In this document: positions 59,677 through 64,000 of the stretch, in pieces | How positions within the stretch are numbered: the stretch's first letter is position 1 | Layout of the letters: every line of letters starts with the position of its first letter | DNA from: Dehalococcoidia bacterium | GTDB taxonomy: Bacteria > Chloroflexota > Dehalococcoidia > GIF9 > UBA5629 | Reading direction: 5' to 3' | Assembly: GCA_041653995.1 (NCBI GenBank) | Contig: JBAZEK010000003.1 | Location: 186,001 to 250,000, forward strand | Length of the DNA stretch: 64,000 nucleotides | Notes under the pieces: model-generated | What the model was told of the DNA's origin: nothing | Databases searched by the model: none | The model's input: only the letters and a program-made list of their open reading frames with translations | Translations under genes and position numbers: made by a program

Positions 59677-60087
59677 TCAGGGTGTTTTTTGATGAAGGAC
59701 TACGTAGAAAGGCGTTTTCTTCTGTTTCCAGTACTGCGCCGTGGAATCGAAGATCCGCTCTGCCATATGCGCATCCGGCGGATTTTTTACGGCGAAAATT
59801 TGGTGGTTCTTGAATAGCACTACGTATCCGGCGGCCGGCCTCCATGACAGGTCCGTCAGACAATCGCTGAACGCGTCCCAGTTCATACCGAAATATGAGG
59901 GAAAGCCCAGCCCGGACGCCGCTTTCTTCAGAAATCCCTTTTTATCTTTCACACCTTTTAAATCGACCTCCATAAACTCCAGCTCTCTGCACAGCGCGGC
60001 ATCGCGGATAGCGGCGTCGGCAGCCGGCGCCGCCAGGTAAACTCCCGAGTTCAAATATGTGTTGAATATACCTGCCCAGTCTTCCAT
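59677..60087 (-). CDS. Barstar-family ribonuclease inhibitor
   Basis: A 136-residue barstar-like protein. The segment from EVDLKGVKDKKGFLKKAASGLGFPSYFGMNWDAFSDCLTDLSW contains the RNase-contacting helix with Asp and Trp residues. It would bind and block the barnase-like RNase encoded just upstream. The RNase stop and this start are only 3 nt apart. Just past the stop, a second frame continues open for about 43 residues, so the 3' end may once have been longer. Confidence 0.9.
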   Translation of the reverse strand: MEDWAGIFNTYLNSGVYLAAPAADAAIRDAALCRELEFMEVDLKGVKDKKGFLKKAASGLGFPSYFGMNWDAFSDCLTDLSWRPAAGYVVLFKNHQIFAVKNPPDAHMAERIFDSTAQYWKQKKTPFYVVLHQKTP

Positions 60088-60090
60088 ACC

Positions 60091-60549
60091 TCACTCCTGT
60101 ATCAACTTGAATGACCTGTAGTGATCGCCCGTATAGTAATATTCCCCGCTGCTGCCTGCAACTATGCGTCGTGCGCCCCGGTCGTGCGAGCCCGGCGTGA
60201 TAACCGTGTACTCGTGGTAATATCCGCCCGATTTGGACGGCAACAGCCCTTCGTAGTTGCTGAATACCGTGCCGTCCTTGGAATAGGGGAAGGGTCCCCC
60301 ACTCTTGATCAGCGCCAGCGTAGTCCTGCCTTCGGGAGGCAGGTCAGCGACGGCAATTACTTCTGTACCGGAGGGTATATCCACCTGGCTTTCCGTTGCA
60401 GCAGGGGTTGCCTGCTCAAGGGGAGATGCGGGCTGCGTGCAATTGAAAAGGGTGTTGTTGCCGCTTAATAAATTAAAGAGCAAGTAAGCCGCGGCAAGGA
60501 CGGCCAGGTAAAGTATGACCTGTTTCCAGGTGGTTGGTTTGATGCCCAC
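60091..60549 (-). CDS. Barnase-like (N1/T1 family) ribonuclease with N-terminal membrane segment
   Basis: A 152-residue protein. Residues 11-30 form a hydrophobic signal or anchor (VILYLAVLAAAYLLFNLL). A Pro/Thr/Glu linker follows, then a microbial RNase domain at about 75-150: FPYSKDGTVFSNYEGLLP, the catalytic Glu in YYHEYTVITPG, Arg in RGARRIVAG, and His in YTGDHYRSFKLI. It should cleave RNA after guanine and is exported or membrane-bound. The barstar gene follows immediately, which protects the producer. Confidence 0.9.
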   Translation of the reverse strand: MGIKPTTWKQVILYLAVLAAAYLLFNLLSGNNTLFNCTQPASPLEQATPAATESQVDIPSGTEVIAVADLPPEGRTTLALIKSGGPFPYSKDGTVFSNYEGLLPSKSGGYYHEYTVITPGSHDRGARRIVAGSSGEYYYTGDHYRSFKLIQE

Positions 60550-60629
60550 ATGGAAAGTATATTACAGATATAATTAATTCTGAAAGCACTGCCTGATTTT
60601 ACGGTGAACCTGCCGCAAAACAGCAAGTA

Positions 60630-60935
60630 CTACCAAGCGGATTTAACCGAATCTAAATAAGCATTGATATCAGCGCGATACTGCTTGGCCTTGTCCCATA
60701 AACTGTCGCGGAATTGTGAAAGTTCGCTCAGTAACTTCTGATTTCGATTCAGGCAGCCCTCGATATCCTCGCTGAGCCTCCACATGGTAAATATAATTGC
60801 AGGAATTACGAGAACTATCCCAATGAAGTGAAGAAGGAACTTATCATTGGCCACACAGTCATAAATAAACAGCGCAAGCAGTACAAGCAATCCCAACGCC
60901 AGATAAATATTGCCCAATAATTTGAGAAACTTCAT
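60630..60935 (-). CDS. Two-helix membrane protein with coiled-coil tail
   Basis: A 101-residue protein. Two hydrophobic segments (LLGNIYLALGLLVLLALFIY and FIGIVLVIPAIIFTMW) are followed by a helical, charged tail (RNQKLLSELSQFRDSLWDKAKQYRADI). No domain recognised. CTGAGGAGG lies before the ATG. It is upstream of, and in line with, the RNase-barstar pair, about 80 bp away. Confidence 0.65.
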   Translation of the reverse strand: MKFLKLLGNIYLALGLLVLLALFIYDCVANDKFLLHFIGIVLVIPAIIFTMWRLSEDIEGCLNRNQKLLSELSQFRDSLWDKAKQYRADINAYLDSVKSAW

Positions 60936-61123
60936 GCCGTCCTCCTCAGGATAGGGTGCTCGAATACCAACCCGGCAGCACTTCCAACAAATTCAGTATA
61001 CTCCACTGTTTTTTTCTTTCCAAATCAAATATAAAATGGTCTCGCGGATGCTCGTCGGACCCGTGGTGGTCGACCATGTCTGTTACGGCAATCCTCCATA
61101 TAAAATGATATATTATTGTGATC

Positions 61124-61405
61124 ATGGGTGAAAAGATAGCGAGGACTTCGGACAGATATCCGGGTGTGGAATGGATCGGGGATACGGGCGCCTTTATCAA
61201 GATCGATAAAAAGAGATGTACTGGATGTGGAAATTGTATAAAGGTTTGCCTGGGCCGCTGTTTCGAGATGGAAAAGAAGCTGGCCAGGATCAAAAGCCTG
61301 GCTGAATGCATGGAATGCGCTTCTTGCTGGTATGTCTGTGGGGAAGATGCAATAGTCTTCCGCTGGCCGTCGGGCGGCACCGGATACAGGAGCGACTGGG
61401 GTTAG
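61124..61405 (+). CDS. FixX-like ferredoxin
   Basis: A protein of about 93 residues with two sets of Fe-S cysteines: CTGCGNCIKVCLGRC and CMECASCWYVCGEDA. The layout, and the position 1 nt before a FixC-like flavoprotein, match the FixX subunit or domain of electron transfer flavoprotein:quinone oxidoreductases. An in-frame GTG 6 nt upstream is an alternative start. No clear ribosome-binding site is seen. Confidence 0.78.
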   Translation: MGEKIARTSDRYPGVEWIGDTGAFIKIDKKRCTGCGNCIKVCLGRCFEMEKKLARIKSLAECMECASCWYVCGEDAIVFRWPSGGTGYRSDWG

Positions 61406-61406
61406 G

Positions 61407-63053
61407 ATGAAGCACCGGGAATACGATGTTATTGTGATCGGGGCGGGATTTGGTGGACCCGTCGCGGCTAAAAAGTGCGCCGATGCCGGCCTGAGAACAC
61501 TCATGCTGGAAAGGTCGGAGAATCCCGGGGAAAAGGTTATCTCCGGCCTCACCATTCCCATCTACGGCTTTTTATTCGGACCCGCTTTCATACGGGACGG
61601 CAATCCGCCTATCGAGAGGCCGGTGGACGGTATAAGGAACTACGTTATTTATGACGTGAAAAGCGGGGATATCGAGGTTGTCGAACTGAGAATACCCCGG
61701 CCTCTTTCTCCCATCATCGCCTTCGGCTACAATGCGTACTGCAAGCCATTCTGCGCCTGGGAGGCGGAACAGGCCGTCAAAGCCGGAACTGAACTGCTGA
61801 CCAGCATTACTGCGGTGGACGTTATTAAAAACAACGGGCATATCGAAGGTATTGTAACTGAAAGAGGTAAGGAGATAAGGTCGAGGATTGTGATCAACTG
61901 CGAGGGATCGCAGGGTATATTGGCGATCAAGGCCGGTGTAAGAGATAAATATCCGCCCCGGACTATCTCACTGGCCGATACATATGATTACGAGTGTCCA
62001 AAAGAGATCATTGATAGGGTTTTCGGACACAGCCTGCGGTTCTGCTGGGGATTCGATGAGCAAAAGATAGCTCCACCCCTGGGCCACGGCAACGGGCTGA
62101 TGGCCTGGCCATATAAAAACAGCATACACTGGATGCAGGACCAGTGCCTGGCGCTGGATGACGGCCAGGTGCCTAACCTGAGGCGCTTATTCGATGAGTA
62201 CCACGAGAATATCACCACGCAGCTTCCCTGGTGGAGAGACGAGATAGCGCCCGGTGTCAGGTTGCGGGCCAGGATGTGGGAGGGATTCGGAATATATGTC
62301 GGCCTGGACGATAAGCTGCGGAACATGCCCAACTATACCGATGGCATGATACTCGCCGGGGATGTGGCCGGGCTGGAGAGCACAGGGCTGTGCGACGGGG
62401 TGCCGACCGCCTGGTTCTCGGCGGATATTGCCGCGGATACAGCCGTTGAGGCCATCAAGGCCAACGACACGTCAGCCGCCTTTCTGGAGAGATACAACCG
62501 CAGGATTCGAGCGCACGGCATTATTCAATGGGCGATCACCTGTAACGGCAGGTGGAATCTGCGTAGAGCACAGGAAAGCCATGACCGCAAAGACTTGAAG
62601 CGAAGGATCAATTACCAGTTCGGCCCGGGAATTCTGACACATGTCGGCACTCCCCTCGTCAATAGCATTTTGAATGCGATCAGGATGGATCCCCTTGTAT
62701 TAAAGAAATGGGCGAGGATGTTTCTGAGGTACTACTACAACTGGGAAAATGATTGTGCAAGTCCGACTGGGCTGGCTGAAGATCATAAAAAGAAGACAAA
62801 CCTGAATCTGGATCTGATAATTCTGGACGCTCTGGTGATATTGTTCAGTCCGGTCAACTGGATACTGGCCTGGCTGCTGGGGCCACTATCCGGTGCGGTA
62901 AATCCCTTGATTAAATTCTTCCTCCCGGTGATCGAGATCGCGTTACGTGCAGGCATCAAAATGGAGCCGCTGTTTAAACCTCTATCCCGGTGGACGATCG
63001 ATTACGTTAAGCAGGTGGACCCTGCGGCGCTGATCAGCGGCTCTTCTGAATAG
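61407..63053 (+). CDS. FixC-like / geranylgeranyl-reductase-family flavoprotein
   Basis: A 548-residue FAD protein. The N-terminal dinucleotide motif is DVIVIGAGFGGPVAAKKCADAG, and the second FAD-contacting region is GMILAGDVAGLESTGLCDGVPTAWFSADIAA. The C-terminal region has hydrophobic stretches (LIILDALVILFSPVNWILAWLLG) that could dip into the membrane. With the ferredoxin before it, it resembles ETF:quinone oxidoreductase; a role in reduction of prenyl chains is the alternative. No etfAB is in the window. Its last 20 nt overlap a small convergent gene. Confidence 0.82.
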   Translation: MKHREYDVIVIGAGFGGPVAAKKCADAGLRTLMLERSENPGEKVISGLTIPIYGFLFGPAFIRDGNPPIERPVDGIRNYVIYDVKSGDIEVVELRIPRPLSPIIAFGYNAYCKPFCAWEAEQAVKAGTELLTSITAVDVIKNNGHIEGIVTERGKEIRSRIVINCEGSQGILAIKAGVRDKYPPRTISLADTYDYECPKEIIDRVFGHSLRFCWGFDEQKIAPPLGHGNGLMAWPYKNSIHWMQDQCLALDDGQVPNLRRLFDEYHENITTQLPWWRDEIAPGVRLRARMWEGFGIYVGLDDKLRNMPNYTDGMILAGDVAGLESTGLCDGVPTAWFSADIAADTAVEAIKANDTSAAFLERYNRRIRAHGIIQWAITCNGRWNLRRAQESHDRKDLKRRINYQFGPGILTHVGTPLVNSILNAIRMDPLVLKKWARMFLRYYYNWENDCASPTGLAEDHKKKTNLNLDLIILDALVILFSPVNWILAWLLGPLSGAVNPLIKFFLPVIEIALRAGIKMEPLFKPLSRWTIDYVKQVDPAALISGSSE

Positions 63054-63213
63054 TCTCGAGAACAACCTCAAATATTTCGAGCTTTTCCTTCTTCAGCAGG
63101 TCTTCGATCTTCTTTTTGATAGCCAGCGCCTTCTCCATGGACTTGCTCTGTTCCTCGTCCGGAAAAGTCGCCTGTACTTTGAGATAAGCGGTATTTAACC
63201 GTGCGTGTGGCAT
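63034..63213 (-). CDS. Small coiled-coil protein
   Basis: A 59-residue protein, MPHARLNTAYLKVQATFPDE..., almost wholly helical with charged heptads (SMEKALAIKKKIEDLLKKEK). AAGGAGG lies 9 nt before the ATG, a strong ribosome-binding site. It is downstream of the fructose-bisphosphatase gene by 41 nt, in the same direction, so probably in one operon. No family recognised. Its end overlaps the convergent FixC-like gene by 20 nt. Confidence 0.6.
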   Translation of the reverse strand: MPHARLNTAYLKVQATFPDEEQSKSMEKALAIKKKIEDLLKKEKLEIFEVVLETIQKSR

Positions 63214-63254
63214 TTAAACTTTCCTCCTTTTGATCAGCCCCGACTGAACATCTT

Positions 63255-64000
63255 TCAATGTACTTCAAAGAAACTGAGTTTGTCCAGTCGATCGAAGTTG
63301 TGCTGGGCGTCGATCCAGCGCACCGTGCCGGAGCGGCAGCGCATCGCTATGGACTGCGTCTGCGCCCCTCCGCTGAAATAGCGCACCCCTTTGAGCAGTT
63401 CACCGCTGCTGATGCCGGTGGCGGCGAAAAAGACATCATCGCTGTCTATCAGGTCCTGCGTCTTATAGACCCTGTCGAAATCTACCCCGGCAGCCAGGGC
63501 CGCCTCTCTCTCACCACTGTCGCGCATCCAGGCCTTGCATTGAATGGCGCCCCCGATGCAGTGAATGGCAGCGGCTGAGAGAACCCCTTCAGGTGTGCCG
63601 CCGATACCCATCAGCACATCGACCTCCCTCTCCGGCAGGGCCGCGTCTATGCTGGCTGCGATATCGCCGTCTGTGATCAGTTTCACCCTGGCGCCCGCGT
63701 TTCTGATGTCTGCTATCAGCCGCTCATGGCGCGGCCTGTCCAGTACTACAACGGTCAGCTCGGATATCTTCCTTCTCTTGGCGACGGCTATTTTCTTCAG
63801 GTTTTCCGATACCGTCGCGTTGATATCAATGCAATCCTTTGCCTCGGGGCCGGTGACGATTTTATCCATATAGACAAACTGCCTGGGCCAGTGTATGGTT
63901 CCCCTGGCGGAAAGCGCCACGACGGCGATGGCGCCGGGCAGGCCCCTGGCAACCAGATTGGTACCGTCAACAGGGTCCACGGCGATATCCACCTTCAGTC
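63255..64000 (-). CDS. glpX: Class II fructose-1,6-bisphosphatase (GlpX), 5' end outside the window
   Basis: The frame is open at the right edge; about 248 residues are seen. DIAVDPVDGTNLVARGLPGAIAVVAL is the metal- and substrate-binding signature of GlpX-type enzymes. LITDGDIAASIDAALPE and DVLMGIGGTPEGVLSAAAIHCIGG follow as expected. It dephosphorylates fructose-1,6-bisphosphate in gluconeogenesis, opposite to the PfkA in the window. A small gene follows in the same direction. Confidence 0.93.
   Translation of the reverse strand, partial: LKVDIAVDPVDGTNLVARGLPGAIAVVALSARGTIHWPRQFVYMDKIVTGPEAKDCIDINATVSENLKKIAVAKRRKISELTVVVLDRPRHERLIADIRNAGARVKLITDGDIAASIDAALPEREVDVLMGIGGTPEGVLSAAAIHCIGGAIQCKAWMRDSGEREAALAAGVDFDRVYKTQDLIDSDDVFFAATGISSGELLKGVRYFSGGAQTQSIAMRCRSGTVRWIDAQHNFDRLDKLSFFEVH

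Overview
This window looks like part of the chromosome of a strictly anaerobic, sulfite- or sulfate-respiring bacterium. A reductive-type dsr operon (dsrAB with dsrD, dsrN, dsrC and dsrMK but no dsrJOP) lies near a large set of heterodisulfide-reductase-like iron-sulfur proteins, an orange-protein (ORP/NifX/MinD-ferredoxin) cluster, a nickel-pincer cofactor (lar) operon and a complete siroheme-to-heme pathway. The dsrMK-only arrangement, the siroheme-dependent heme route and the general gene style make me lean towards Chloroflexota (Dehalococcoidia-like). This is inference: no rRNA or other decisive marker is present. No tRNA, rRNA, CRISPR array, prophage or insertion-sequence transposase was seen.

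Layout. 1-2.2 kb: the end of a YeiH-type sulfate exporter, a radical SAM protein and an uncharacterised helical protein with a probably leaderless message. 2.2-4.9 kb: a glycyl radical enzyme, divergent from dsrA, carrying an in-frame palindromic repeat insertion. 5.0-12.0 kb: dsrA-dsrB-dsrD-dsrN-YHS-dsrC-dsrM-dsrK behind a clear promoter that overlaps a 25-bp inverted repeat. 12.2-18.4 kb: four HdrD-like (CCG-domain) proteins and a GlcD-like flavoprotein, ending at a strong bidirectional terminator. 18.5-28.1 kb: a DUF134 regulator with a 22-bp palindromic operator, DUF5320 proteins, three NifX/ORP-like proteins, two MinD-type ATPases with inserted ferredoxins, an Mrp ATPase lacking the usual CxxC, a peroxiredoxin, an MBL-fold protein and a DsrE-like gene remnant. 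28.5-31.8 kb: a single-chain acyl-CoA carboxylase. 31.8-34.6 kb: larB-larE-larC (minus strand). 34.8-42.0 kb: a catabolic cluster of class III aminotransferase, APC permease, 3-hydroxyacid dehydrogenase, ketopantoate-reductase-like protein, BKACE and an MFS carrier. 42.1-52.6 kb: a MerR-type regulator followed by ahbC, ahbD, fused ahbAB, sirC, hemA, hemC, cobA-hemD, hemB and hemL. 52.6-64 kb: RidA, TetR, a DEAD-box helicase, a PAS-GGDEF cyclase, PfkA, small membrane proteins, DedA, a SpoU methylase with an apparent CTG start, a barnase-like RNase with barstar, a FixX/FixC-like pair and the start-truncated gene for GlpX-type fructose-bisphosphatase.

How it fits together. The tetrapyrrole operon would make siroheme for DsrAB and heme b for DsrM from glutamyl-tRNA. 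DsrN probably amidates siroheme. DsrC carries sulfite-derived sulfur to DsrMK at the membrane. The HdrD/GlcD genes look like an electron-input module, and together with lar genes they suggest 2-hydroxyacid oxidation. The glycyl radical enzyme divergent from dsrA may generate sulfite or fermentable carbon; its substrate cannot be read from sequence. The window has no sat or aprAB, so it shows sulfite reduction only.

Points most worth a second look: the Cys-to-Gly change in the siroheme-proximal CX3C motif of DsrA; the palindromic repeat inside the glycyl radical enzyme; the dsr operator; the tandem HdrD array; the BKACE cluster; and the CTG start overlapping a TGA stop.
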